A DNA stretch of 64,000 bases from positions 185,005,806 through 185,069,805 of the forward strand of contig NC_135502.1 of NCBI RefSeq assembly GCF_052857255.1, written 5' to 3'. Positions 1 through 13,087 of the stretch are shown here, piece by piece (within the stretch, counting starts at the first letter, position 1; each line of letters begins with the position of its first letter). A program made the translations under genes and the position numbers. The notes under the pieces are model-generated. The model made no database searches and was not told the DNA's origin. It was given only the letters and a program-made list of their open reading frames with translations. Source of the stretch: Amblyomma americanum (taxonomy: Eukaryota > Arthropoda > Arachnida > Ixodida > Ixodidae).

Positions 1-310
1 GTATTTATTCTACACATTTTGTAATTTGATAGCATTTCAGATATTCATTTTTCTAAGAAACTGTTTTGTATTCAATTTTGACGACTGTAAAAACTGCCTT
101 CTGTATTACCTTAGCATTTCCTTTACTTAGTGTGTGCCCTATAGTCTGTTAAGTTTCAATTTTTGATTTATTTTACGGTAGGGCTGTTACCGCTCCGAAA
201 TTTTTTCATGGGGCTGTGGCCTAGTCAAGCTGTTCTGAAAAACAACTTTTTGTCACAGTCCTTCTTTCTGTATCACTGACAGAATGAATATAAAGATTGA
301 TTGATTGATT
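1..310 (+). mobile_element. LINE-1 copy D, 3' end only (enters from the left edge)
   Basis: These bases match the 3' untranslated end of the three longer LINE-1 copies (offset 22213 from copy A). The match runs through the T-rich 3' UTR, the CTGTG...CACAG hairpin and the terminal (GATT)n tail, then joins satellite at GACCTGAAAACG. No coding sequence of this copy lies inside the window. Copy D has AATATAAAG where A, B and C have an AATAAA poly(A) signal, and one mismatch in the hairpin stem. The 3' junction monomer is the same variant that follows copies A, B and C, which ties D to the same ancestral insertion. Confidence 0.9.
214..258 (+). other. 3' UTR nested stem-loop of LINE-1 copy D
   Basis: Outer arms CTGTG and CACAG enclose inner arms AAGCTGTT and AACAACTT around a CTGAAA-type loop. 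The inner arm has one mismatch here; copies A, B and C have AACAGCTT, which pairs perfectly. By analogy with other non-LTR elements this could be the structure recognised by the element's own reverse transcriptase; that role is inference. Confidence 0.5.
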
Positions 311-3300
311 GACCTGAAAACGCTGAACAGATGTAACTCCGAGAGTTACGATGCTACAAGGAACATCGAGCAACACGGCATCAAGCCCTGTGAGAACAGT
401 CCACCGCTGTCCACGGCCCTCGGAGTAACATGGGAGCCACTTCTACATCGACGCCAAACTTCTTTAAACAGAGTCACGCTCCGTTCATCGGAACGGGGAA
501 AATTTTTCACCGTGAGCAAATTGACGTTTAGCAGCAATTTCGTCTTTTTGGTTCAGATTGTTGGTTTTGTTTCACCTGGTTGCATTGCTCACAAGAACGC
601 CTGGATCACCGACAGCGACCTGTAAACGCTGAACAGATGTAATACCGAGAGTTACTACGCTACAAGGAACATCGAGCAACACGGCATGAGCCCCTGCAGG
701 AACAGTTCTCGTAGTAACATTGGAGCCTCTGCGACATCGACGTCAAACTGCTTAAAAAAGAGTCAGGCTCTGTACATCTGAACAGGGCATGGTGGCACCG
801 TGAGCGAGATGACGTTGAGGAACTATTTCGTCTTTTTGGTTCAGATTGTTGGCTTTGTTCTACCTGGCTGCATTGCTCATGAGAACTCCTGGATTACCGA
901 TAGCGACCTGAAAACGCTGAACAGATGTATCTCCGAGAGTTACGTTGTTACAAAGAACATCGAGAAACATGGCATCAACCCCTGAGGGAACAGTCCACCG
1001 CTGTACATGGGCCTCGGAGTAACATGGGAGCTGCTGCGACATCGACGTCAAACTGCTTGAAACCGAGTCACTCACTGTTCATCGGAACGGGGTATGGGGG
1101 CACCGTGAGCGAGATCACGTTGAGGAACTATTTCATATTTTTAGTTCAGATTCTTGGTTTTGTTATACCAGGCGGCATTGCTCATGAAAACGCCTGGATT
1201 ATCAACCGCGACCTGAAAACACTAAACAGACGTAACTCCGAGAGTTACGATGCTACAAGGAACTTCGAGCAACGCGGCATCAGACCCTGTGGCATCAGTC
1301 CACCGCTGTCCTCGGCTCTCGGAGTAACATGGGAGCCGCTGCGACAGCGACATCAAACGGCTCTAAACAGAGTCACGCTTCGTACATCGGAACAAAGCAT
1401 GGTGGCCCCGTGAACGAGATGAGGTTGAGGAACTATTTCTTCTTTTTAGTTCAGATTGTTGGTTTTGTTCTATCTGGCTGCATTGCTCGTTGAACGCATG
1501 AATTACCGACAACGACCTATAAACGCTGAACAGATGTAACTCCGAGAGTTACGATGCTGCAAGGAACATCAAGCAACACGGCATCAGCGCCAATGGGAAC
1601 AATTCTCGGAGTAACATGGGAGCCGCTGCGACATCGACGTCAAACTGCCTAAAACAGAGTCACGCTCTGTACATCTGAACAGGGCATGGTGGCACCGTGA
1701 GCTAGATCACGCTGAGGAACTATTTCGTCTTTTTGGTTCAGATTGTTGACTTTGTTCTGCCTGGCTGCATCGGTCACGAGAACGCCTGGATTACTGACAG
1801 CGACGTGAAATCGCTGAACAGATGTAATACCGAGAGTTACGATGCTACAAGGAACATCGAGCAACACGGCATCAGCCCCTCTGGGAACGGTACAGTGCTG
1901 TCCACGGCCCTCGGAGTAACATGGGAGGCGCTGCGACATCGAGGTCAAATTGCTTTAAACAAAGTCACGCTCCGTTCATAGGAACGGGGCATGGTGGCGC
2001 CTTGAGCGAGATGACGTTGAGGAACTATTTCGTCGTTTTGGTTCAGAGTGTTTGTTTTGTTCATCCTGGCTGCATTACTCATGAGAACGCCTGGATTAAC
2101 GACAGCGACCTGAAAATGCTGTACAGATGTAATAGCGAGAGTTACGGTGCTACAAAAACATCGAGCAACACGGCATCAGCCCCTGTGGGAACAGTTCTCG
2201 GAGTAACATGGGAGCAGCGGCGACATCGAAGTCAAACTGATTTTAACAAGTTCACGCCCCGTTCATCTGAACAGGGCATGGTGGCCCCGTGAACGAGATG
2301 AGGTTGAGGAACTATTTCGTATTTTTAGTTCCGATTGATGGTTTTGATATACCTGGCTGCATTGCTCATGAGAACGCCTGGATTCCCGACCACGACCTGA
2401 AAACACTAAAGAGACATAACTCCGAGAGTTACGATACTACAAGGAACATCGAGCAACGCGTCATCAGCCCCTGTGGGAACAGTCCACCGCTCTCCTCAGC
2501 CCTCGGAGTAACATAGGAGCCGCTGCGACATTGACTTCAAAATGCATTAAACATAGTCACGCTCGCTTCATTGTAACGGGGCATGGTGGCACCGTGAGCG
2601 AGATGACGTTTAGGAACTATTTGGTCTTTTTGGTTCTGATTGTTGGTTTTGTTCTACCTGGCTGCATTGCTCATGAGAACTACTGGATTACCAAAAGCGA
2701 CCTGAAAACACTAAACAGACGTAACTCCGAGAGTTACGATGCTACAAAGAACTTCGAGCAACGCGGCATCAGCCCCTGTGGCAACAGTCCACCGCTGTCC
2801 TCGGCCCTTGGAGTAACATGGGAGCCGCTGCGACATCGACGTCAAACTGTTTTAAACCGAGTCACTCACCGTTCATCAGAACGGGGCATGGTGGCACCGT
2901 GAGCGAGATGACGTTGAGGAACTATTTCGTCTTTTTGGTTCAGATTGTTGGTTTTGTTCCACCTGGCTGCATTGCTCATGAGAACTCCTGGATTAGCGAT
3001 AGCGACCTGGAAACGCTGAACAGATGTATCTCCGAGAGTTACGTTTTTACAAGGAACATCGAGCAACACGGCATCAGCCCCGGCGGGAACAGTCCACCAC
3101 TGTACACGGGCCTCGGAGTAACATGAGAGCCGCTGCGACATCGACGTCAAACTGCTTGAAACCGAGTCACTCACTGTTCATTGGAACGGGGCATGGTGGC
3201 ACCGTGAGAGAGATGACGTTGAGGTACTATTTCTTCTTTTTGGTTCAGATTGTTGGTTTTGTTCCACCTGGCTGCATTGCTCATGAGAACTCCTGTATTA

Positions 3301-6300
3301 CCGATAGCGACCTGAAAACGCTGAACAGATGTATCTCCGAGAGTTACGTTGTTACTAGGAACATCGAGCAACACGGCATCAGCCCCGGCGGGAACAGTCC
3401 ACCGCTCTCCACAGCCCTCGGAGTAACATGGGAGCCGCTGCGACATCGACGTCAAGCTGCTTTCAACAGAATCACGCTCCGTTCCTCGGAACGGGCCATG
3501 GTGGCATGGTGAGCGAGATGACATATAGGAACTATTTCGTCTTTTTGGTTCAGATTGTTGGCTTTGTTCTACCTGGCTGCATCGTTCACGAGAACGCCTG
3601 GATTACTAACAGCGACCTGAAAACGCTGAACAGATGTAACACCGAGAGCTACGATGCTACAAGGAACATCGAGCAACGTGGCATCAGCCCCTGTGGCAAC
3701 AGTCCCCCGCTGTCCTCGGCCCTCGGAGTAACATGGGAGCCGCTGCGACAGCGACGTCAAACTGCATTAAACCCAGTCACTCACCGTTCATCGGAACGGG
3801 GCATGGTGGCACCGTGAGCGAGATGACGTTGAGAAACTATTTCGTCATTTTGGTTCAGATTGTTGGTTTTGTTCCACCTGGCTGCATTGTTCATGAGAAC
3901 TCCTGGATTACCGTTAGCGACCTGAAAACGCTGAAAAGATGTATCTCCGAGAGTTACGTTTTTACAAGGAACATCGAGCAACACGGCATCAGCCCCGGCG
4001 GGAACAGTCCACCGCTCTCCACAGCCCGCGGAGTAACATGGGAGCCGCTGCGACATCGACGTCAAACTGGTTTCAACAGAATCACGCTCCGTTCATCGGA
4101 ACGGGCCATGGTGGCATGGTGAGCGAGATGACGTATAGGAACCATTTCGTCTTTTTGCTTCATATTGTTGGTTTTGTTCTACCTGGCTGCATTGCTCTTG
4201 AAAACGCCTGGATTTCTGACAGCGACCTGAAAATGCTGTACAGATGTAATAGCGAGAGTTACGATGCTACAAGGAACATCGAGCAACACGGCATCAGCCC
4301 CTGTGGGATGAGTTCTTGGAGTAACATGGGAGCCGCTGCGACATCGAAGTCAAACTGCTTTAAACAGATTCACGCTCAGTTCATCTGAACAGGGCATGGA
4401 GGCACCGTGAGCGAGATTACGTTGAGGAACTATTTCGTCTTTTTGGTTCAGCTTGTTGGCTTTTTTCTACCTGGCTGCATCGGTCGCGAGAACGCCTGGA
4501 TTACTGACAGCGACCTGAAAATGCTGAGAAGATGCAATACCGAAAGTTGCGATGCTACAGGGAGCATCGAGCAACACGGCATCAACCCTTGTGGGAACGG
4601 TACACTGCTGTCCACGGCCCTCGGAGTAACATGGGAGCCGCTGCGACCCCGATGTCAAACTGCTTTAAACAGTGTCACGCTGCGTACATCGGAACAGGGC
4701 ATGGTGGCACCGTGAGCGAGATGACATTGAGGAACTATTTCATATTTTTAGTTCAGATTGTTGGTTTTGTTATACCAGGCTGCATTGGTCATGAGAACGC
4801 CTGGATTATCGACCACGACCTGAAAACACTGATCCGATGCAATTCCGAGAGTTACGATGCTACAAGGAACATCGAGCAGCACGGCGTCAACCCCTGAGGG
4901 AACGGTCCACCGCTGTACACGGGCCTCGGAGTAACATAAGAGCCCCTGGGACATCGACGTCAAACTGCTTTAAACAGAGTCACACTCCGTTCATCGGAAC
5001 GGAGTATGGTGGCGCCGTGATCGAGATGACGTTGATGAACTATTTCGTCTTTTTGGTTAAGATTGTTTGTTTTGTTCATCCTGGCTGCATTGCTCATGAG
5101 AACGCCTGGATTACCGACAGCGACCTGAAAACGCTGAAGAGATGCAACTCCGAGAGTTATGATGCTACAAGTAACATCGAGCAACACGGGATCAGCCTCT
5201 ATGGGAACAGTCTACCGCTGTCCATGGCCCTCGGAGTAACACGGGAGCCGCTGCGACATCGACGTCTAACAGCTTTAAACAGAGTCACGCTCCGTTCATT
5301 GTAACGGGGCATGGTGGCACCATGAGCGAGATGACGTTGAGGAACTATTTCGTCTTTTCAGTTGAGATTGTTGGTTTTGTTCCACCTGGCTGCATTGCTC
5401 ATGAGAAGGCCTGGATTACCGACAGCGACCCGATACGCTGAACAGATGCAATTCCGAGAGTTACGATGCTACAACGAACATCGAGCAGCACGGCATCAAC
5501 CCCTGAGGGAACGGTCCACCGCTGTACTCGGGCCTCGGAGTAACATGAGAGCCCCAGCGACATCAACGTCAAACTGCTTTAAACAGAGTCACACTCCGTT
5601 CATCGGAACGGAGCATGGTGGCGCCGTGAGCGAGATGACGTTGATGAACTATTTCGTCTTTTTGGTTCAGATAGTTGGTTTTGTTCTACCTTGCTGCATT
5701 GCTCATGAGAACGCCAGGATTACCGACAGCGACCTGAAAACGCTGAAGAGATGTAACTCCGAGAGTTATGATGCTACATGGAACATCGAGCAACACGGCA
5801 TCAGCCCCGGTGGGAACAGTCCACCGCTCTCCTAAGCCCTCGGAGCAACATAGGACCCGCTGCGACATTGACGTCAAAATGCTTTAAACATAGTCACGCT
5901 CCGTTCATTGTAACGGGGCATGGTGGCACCATGAGCGAGATGACGTTGAGGAACTATTTCGTCTTTTCAGTTGAGATTGTTGGTTTTGTTCCACCTGGCT
6001 GCATTGCTCATGAGAAGGACTGGATTACCGACAGCGACCTGATACGCTGAACAGATGTAATTCCGAGAGTTACGATGCTACAAGGAACATCGAGCAACAC
6101 TGCATCAACCCCTGAGGGAACAGTCCACCGCTGTACAGGGGCCTCGGAGTAACATGGGAGCCGCTGCAACATCGACGTCAAACTGCTTTAAACAGAGTAA
6201 CGCCCCGTACATTGGAACGGGACATGGTGGCACCGTGAGCGAGATGACGTTAAGGAACTATTTCGTCTTTTTAGTTCAGATTGTTGGTTTTTTCCACATG

Positions 6301-7422
6301 GCTGCATTGCTCATGAGAACGCCTGGATTACCGACAGCGACCTGAATACGCTGAACAGATGTAACTCCGAGAGTTACGATGCTACAAGTAACATCGAGCA
6401 ACACGGGATCAGCCTCTATGGGAACAGTCTACCGCTGTCCATGGCCCTCGGAGTAACACGGGAGCCGCTGCGACATCGACGTCTAACAGCTTTAAACAGA
6501 GTCACGCTCCGATCATTGTAACGGGGCATGGTGGCACCATGAGCGAGATGACGTTGAGGAACTATTTTGTCTTTTCAGTTGAGATTGTTGGTTTTGTTCC
6601 ACCTGGCTGCATTGCTCATGAGAAGGCCTGGATTACCGACAGCGACCTGATACGCTGAACAGATGCAATACCGAGAGTTACGATGCTACAACGAACATCG
6701 AGCAGCACGGCATCAACCCCTGAGGGAACGGTCCACCGCTGTACTCGGGCCTCGGAGTAACATGAGAGCCCCTGCGACATCGACGTCAAACTGCTTTAAA
6801 CAGAGTCACACTCCGTTCATCGGAACGGAGCATGGTGGCGCCGTGAGCGAGATGACATTGATGAACTATTTCGTCTTTTTGGTTCAGATAGTTGGTTTTG
6901 TTCTACCTTGCTGCATTGCTCATGAGAACGCCAGGATTACCGACAGCGACCTGAAAACGCTGAAGAGATGTAACTCCGAGAGTTATGATGCTACATGGAA
7001 CATCGAGCAACACGGCATCAGCCCCGGTGGGAACAGTCCACCGCTCTCCTAAGCCCTCGGAGCAACTTAGGAGCCGCTGCGACATTGACGTCAAAAGCTT
7101 TAAACACAGTCACGCTCCGTTCATTGTAACGGGGCATGGTGGCACCATGAGCGAGATGACGTTGAGGAACTATTTTGTCTTTTTAGTTCAGATTGTTGGT
7201 TTTTTCCACATGGCTGCATTGCTCATGAGAAGGCCTGGATTACCAACAGCGACTTGAAAACGCTGAACAGATGTAACTCCGAGAGTTACGATGCTACAAG
7301 GAACTTCGAGCAACACGGCATCAGCCACTCTGGGAACAGTCCACCGCTGTTCACGGCTATCGGAGTAACACGGGAGCCGCTGCGACAGCGACGTCAAACT
7401 GCTTTAAACAGAGTCACGCTCC

Positions 7423-7439
7423 GTTCGTCGGAATAGGGC
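7423..7439 (+). other. CENP-B-box-like 17-mer in one monomer class
   Basis: GTTCGTCGGAATAGGGC matches the CENP-B box core NTTCGNNNNANNCGGGN at all essential positions except the C of CGGG, which is A. The same 17-mer recurs at 10754, 16758, 27234, 40830, 57293 and 63959, always in the same monomer class, and a weaker form with TTCTTCGG is at 45041. Other monomers have TTCATCGGAACGGGG, which is one base too short to fit. Whether this species has a protein that binds such a site is unknown, and a near match in a short palindrome can arise by chance. Confidence 0.35.
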
Positions 7440-7978
7440 ATGGTGGCACCGTGAACGAGATGACGTTGAGGAACTATTTCGTCTTTTTGGTTCAGATTGT
7501 TATTTGTGTTTCTATCTGGCTGCATTGCTGACGAGAACGCCTCGATTACCGACAGCGACCTGAAAACGGTGTACAGCTGTAATACCGAAAGTTACGATGC
7601 TACAAGGGACATCGAGCAACACGGCATCAGCCGCTGTGGGAACGGTACACTGCTGTTCCCTGCCCTCGGAGTAACATGGGAGCCGGTGCGACATCGACGT
7701 CAAACTGCTTTAAACAGAGTCACGCTCCGTACATCGGAAAGGGACATGGTGGCAACGTGGGCGAGATGACGTTAAGGAACTATTTCGTCTTTTAATTCAG
7801 ATTGTTGCTTTTTATCCCCTTGGATGCATTGCTCATGTGAACGCCTGGATTACCGACAGCGACCTCAAAACGCTATACAGCTTTAATACCGAGAGTTACG
7901 ATGCTGTAAGGAACATCGAGGATCACGGCAACGGCCCCTGTGGGAACGGTCCACTGCTCTCCACTGCCCTCGGAGTAA

Positions 7979-8266
7979 ATGGGAGCCGCTGCAACATCGA
8001 CGTCAAACTGCTTTCAACAGAATCGCGCTCCGTTCATCGGAATGGGTCATGGTGGCACCGTGAGCGAGATGATGTTGAGGAACTATTTCGTCTTTTTGAT
8101 TCAGATTGTATGTTTTGATCTACCTGGCTGTATTGCTCATGAGAACGCCTGGATTACTGACACCGACCTGAAAATGCTGAACAGATGTAATACCGAGAGT
8201 TACGATGCTACAAGGGACATCGAGCAACACGGCATCACCCGCTGTGGGAACAGTTCTCGGAGTAAC
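7979..8266 (+). repeat. Representative 288-bp satellite monomer
   Basis: The monomer runs from ATGGGAGCCGCTGCAAC to the base before the next ATGGGAGCCGCTGCGAC. It is 17 bp shorter than the standard unit because GTGGGAACAGT passes directly to TCTCGGAG. The change makes the length divisible by three (96 codons), so plus-strand frames run straight into the next monomer. Other short units include 11309, 12207, 14001, 36504 and 43786. This type usually precedes a monomer whose dyad reads CTGTTCATCTGAACAG. Confidence 0.8.
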
Positions 8267-8318
8267 ATGGGAGCCGCTGCGACATCGACGTCAAACTGCT
8301 TAACACAGAGTCACGCTC

Positions 8319-8336
8319 TGTTCATCTGAACAGAGC
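8319..8336 (+). other. Perfect 9-bp inverted repeat, T/A version of the satellite dyad
   Basis: The sequence reads GCTCTGTTC, a short ATCT spacer, then GAACAGAGC. In most other monomers the same place reads CTCCGTTC...GAACGGGG, or GAACGGAG for a perfect match. The C-to-T change in the left arm is matched by G-to-A in the right arm, so pairing at that position is kept. Some monomers break the rule (for example near 2261, 4375 and 12541). Confidence 0.6.
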
Positions 8337-11300
8337 AAGGTGGCACCGTGAGCGAGGTGACGTTGAGAAACTATATCGTCTTCTTGGTTAATATTGTTGG
8401 ATTTGTTCTACCTGGCTGCATTGGTCACAAGAACGCCTGGATTACTAACAGCGACCTGAAAACGCTGAACAGAAGTTATACCGAGAGTTGAGATGCTACA
8501 AGGAGCATCGAGAAACACGGCATCAGCCCTTGTGGGATCGATACACTGCTGTCCACGGCCCTCGGAGTAACATGGGAGCCGCTGCAACATCGACGTCAAA
8601 CTGCTTTCAACAGAATCGCGCTCCGTTCATCGAAATGGGTCATGGTGGCACCGTGAGCGAGATGACGTTGAGGAACTATTTCGTCTTTTTGGTTCGATTG
8701 TTGGTTTTGTTCTACCTTGCTGCATTGCTCATGAAACGTCTGGATTACCGACAGCAACCTATAAAACTGAACAGATGTAACTCCGAGATTTACGATGCTA
8801 CAAGAGACATCGACCAACACGCCATCAGCCCCTGTGAGAACGGTACACTGCTGTCCACGGCCCTCGGAGTAACACGGGAGCCACTGCGACAGCGACGTCA
8901 AACTGCTTTAAACAGAGTCACACTCCGTTCATCGGAGCGGGGCATGGTGGCACCGTGAGCGAGATGACGTTAAGGAACTATTTCGTCTTTTTAGTTCAGA
9001 TTGTTGGTTTTGTTCCACCAGGCTGCATTGCTCATAAGAAGCCCTGGATTACCGACAGCGACCTGAAAACGCTGAACAGATGTAACTCCGAGAGTTACGA
9101 TGCTACAAGGAACATCGAGCAACACGGCATCAGCCCTTCTGCGAACCGTCCACCGTTGTCCACGGCCATCGGAGTAACAAGTGAGCCGTTGCGACAGCGA
9201 CGTCAAACTGCTTTAAACAGAGTCACGCTCCGTTCATCGAAACGGGGCATGGTGGCACCGTGAGAGAGATGACGTTGATTAACTATTTCGTATTTTTAGT
9301 TCAGATTGTTTGTTTTGTTATACCTGGCTGCATTGCTCATGAGAACGCCTGGATTACCGACAGCGACCTGAATACGCTGAACAGATGTAACTCCGAGAGT
9401 TACGATGCTACAAGTAACATCGAGCAACACGGGATCAGCCTCTATGGGAACAGTCTACCGCTGTCCATGGCCCTCGGAGTAACACGGGAGCCGCTGCGAC
9501 ATCGACGTCTAACAGCTTTAAACAGAGTCACACTCCGTTCATTGTAACGGGGCATGGTGGCACCATGAGCGAGATGACGTTGAGGAACTATTTCGTCTTT
9601 TCAGTTGAGATTGTTGGTTTTGTTCCACCTGGCTGCATTGCTCATGAGAAGGCCTGGATTACCGACAGCGACCTGATACGCTGAACAGATGCAATTCCGA
9701 GAGTTACGATGCTACAAGGAACATCGAGCAGCACGGCTTCAACCCCTGAGGGAACGGTCCACCGCTGTACTCGGGCCTCGGAGTAACATGAGAGCCCCTG
9801 CGACATCGACGTCAAACTGCTTTAAACAGAGTCACACTCCGTTCATCGGCACGGAGCATGGTGGCGCCGTGAGCGAGATGACGTTGATGAACTATTTCGT
9901 CTTTTTGGTTCAGATAGTTGGTTTTGTTCTACCTTGCTGCATTGCTCATGAGAACGCCAGGATTACCGACAGCGACCTGAAAACGCTGAAGAGATGTAAC
10001 TCCGAGTGTTATGATGCTACATGGAACATCGAGCAACACGGCATCATCCCCGGTGGGAACAGTCCACCGCTCTCCTAAGCCCTCGGAGCAACATAGGAGC
10101 CGCTGCGACATTGACGTCAAAATGCTTTAAACACAGTCACGCTCCGTTCATTGTAACGGGGCATGGTGGCACCATGAGCGAGATGACGTTGAGGAACTAT
10201 TTCGTCTTTTCAGTTGAGATTGTTGGTTTTGTTCCACCTGGCTGCATTGCTCATGAGAAGGCCTGGATTACCGACAGCGACCTGATACGCTGAACAGATG
10301 TAATTCCGAGAGTTACGATGCTACAAGGAACATCGAGCAACAGGGCATCAACCCCTGAGGGAACAGTCCACCGCTGTACAGGGGCCTCGGAGTAACATGG
10401 GAGCCGCTGCAACATCGACGTCAAACTGCTTTAAACAGAGTCACGCCCCGTACATTGGAACGGGACATTGTGGCACCGTGAGCGAGATGACGTTAAGGAA
10501 CTATTTCGTCTTTTTAGTTCAGATTGTTGGTTTTTTCCACATGGCTGCATTGCTCATGAGAAGGCCTGGATTACCAACAGCGACTTGAAAACGCTGAACA
10601 GATGTAACTCCGAGAGTTACGATGCTACAAGGAACATCGAGCAACACGGCATCAGCCACTCTGGGAACAGTCCACCGCTGTTCACGGCTATCGGAGTAAC
10701 ACGGGAGCCGCTTCGACAGCGACGTAAAACTGCTTTAAACAGAGTCACGCTCCGTTCGTCGGAATAGGGCATGGTGGCACCGTGAACGAGATGACGTTGA
10801 GGAACTATTTCGTCTTTTTGGTACAGATTGTTATTTGTGTTTCTATCTGGCTGCATTCCTGACGAGAACGCCTCGGTTACCGACAGCGACCTGAAAACGG
10901 TGTACAGCTGTAATACCGAAAGTTACGATGCTACAAGGGACATCGAGCAACACGGCATCAGCCGCTGTGGGAACGGTACACTGCTGTTCCCTGCCCTCGG
11001 AGTAACATGGGAGCCGCTGCGACATCGACGTCAAACTGCTTTAAACAGAGTCACGCTCCGTACATCGGAACGGGACACGGTGGCAACGTGGGCGAGATGA
11101 CGTTAAGGAACTATTTCGTCTTTTAATTCAGATTGTTGCTTTTTATCCCCTTGGATGCATTGCTCATGTGAACGCCTGGATTACCGACAGCGACCTCAAA
11201 ACGCTATACAGCTTTATTACCGAGAGTTACGATGCTGTAAGGAACATCGAGGATCAGCCATCGGCCCCTGTGGGAACGGTCCACTGCTCTCCACTGCCCT

Positions 11301-12798
11301 CGGAGTAAATGGGAGCCGCTGCGACATCGACGTCAAACTGCTTTCAACAGAATCGCGCTCCGTTCATCGGAATGGGTCATGGTGGCACCGTGAGCGAGAT
11401 GATGTTGAGGAACTATTTCGTCTTTTTGATTCAGATTGTATGTTTTGATCTACCTGGCTGTATTGCTCATGAGAACGCCTGGATTACTGACACCGACCTG
11501 AAAATGCTGAACAGATGTAATACCGAGAGTTACGATGCTACAAGGGACATCGAGCAACACGGCATCACCCGCTGTGGGAACAGTTCTCGGAGTAACATGG
11601 GAGCCGCTGCGACATCGACGTCAAACTGCTTAACACAGAGTCACGCTCTGTTCATCTGAACAGGGCATGGTGGCACCGTGAGCGAGGTGACGTTGAGAAA
11701 CTATATCGTCTTCTTGGTTCATATTGTTGGCTTTGTTCTACCTGGCTGCATTGGTCACAAGAACGCCTGGATTACTAACAGCGACCTGAAAACGCTGAAC
11801 AGAAGTTATACCGAGAGTTGAGATGCTACAAGGAGCATCGAGAAACACGGCATCAGCCCTTGTGGGATCGATACACTGCTGTACACGGCCCTCGGAGTAA
11901 CACGGGAGCCACTGCGACAGCGACGTCAAACTGTTTTAAACAGAGTCACACTCCGTTCATCGGAGCGGGGCATGGTGGCACCGTGAGAGAGATGACGTTG
12001 ATTAACTATTTCGTATTTTTAGTTCAGATTGTTTGTTTTGTTATACCTGGCTGCATTGCTAATGAGAACGCCTGGATTACCGACCACGGCCTCTAAACAA
12101 TACATAGACGTAACTCCGAGAGTTACGATGCTACAAGGATCATCGAGCAACACGGCATCAGCCCCTGTGGGAACAGGTCACCGCTGTCCCCGGCCCTCGG
12201 TGTAACATGGGAGCCGCTGCGACATCGACGTCAAACTGCTTTAAACAGAGTCACGCTCCGTACATCGAAACGGGACATGGTGGCGCCGTGAGCGAGATGA
12301 TGTTGAGGAAATATTTCGTCTTTTTCGTTAAGATTGTTGGTTTTGTTCTACCTTGCTGCATTGCTCATGAGAACGCCTGGATTACCGAAAGCGACCTGAA
12401 AACGCTGAACAGATGTAACTCCGAGAGTTTCGATGCTACATGGAACATCGAGCAACACGGCATCAGCCCCTGTGGGAACAGTTCTCGGAGAAACATGGAA
12501 GCCGCTGCGACATCGACATCAAACTGCTTTAAACAGATTCACGCTCCTTTCATCTGAACTGGGCATGGTGGCATCGTGAGAAGATGACGTTGAGGAACTA
12601 TTTCGTCTTTTTGGTTCAGATTGTTGGCTTTGTTCTACCTGGCTGTATCGGTCGCGAGAACGCCTGGATTACTTTAAGCGCCCTGAAAATGCTGAACAAG
12701 TGTAATACCGAGAGTTACGATGCTACAAGGAACATCGCGCAAAACGGCATCAGCGCCTGTGGGAACGGTACACTGCTGTCCACGGCCCTCGGGGTAAC

Positions 12799-13087
12799 AT
12801 GGGAGCCGCTGCGACATCGACGTCAAACTGCTTTAAACGGAGTCACACTCCGTTCATCGGAACGGGGCATGGTGGCACCGTGAGCGACATGACGTTAAAC
12901 TATTTCGTCTTTTTTGTTTTGTTCTACCTGGCTGGATTGATCATGATAACGCCTCGATTACCGACAGCGACATCAAAACACTGTACAGCTTTAATACCGA
13001 GAGTTACGATGCTACAATCAACATCGAGCAACACGGCATCAGCCCCTGTAGGAACGGTACACTGCTGTCGAAGGCCGTAGGAGTAAC
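12799..13087 (+). repeat. 289-bp satellite monomer variant with a deletion in the T-rich part
   Basis: GTGAGCGACATGACG is followed by TTAAACTATTTCG, and the usual TTTTTGGTTCAGATTG is shortened so that TCTTTTTTG runs into TTTTGTTCTACC. The same variant occurs at 42889-43177 and 59353-59641, each time directly before the monomer beginning ATGGAAGCCGC or its TTGGAAGCC relative. It is a useful phase marker for aligning arrays 1, 3 and 4. Confidence 0.8.

Larger units (their letters stand above)
7140..11890 (+). repeat. Nested segmental duplication, two ~1.4-kb blocks 3330 bp apart
   Basis: The segment at about 7140-8560 matches about 10470-11890 at a constant offset of 3330 bp. Shared rare variants include the ISHSGN-coding monomer, the VFLSGCI-coding monomer with a deletion next to TTATTTGTGTTTC, and the 288-bp monomer reading through CCGCTGTGGGAACAG. 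At the right end the second block switches near 11890 to sequence resembling 8870 and then 9265, which marks a recombination seam between monomers. Confidence 0.75.

Noticed and set aside
7423..7439. Calling the array a centromere outright
   Set aside because: A one-mismatch CENP-B-box-like 17-mer and higher-order structure are suggestive only; position on the chromosome and CenH3 binding cannot be read from sequence.
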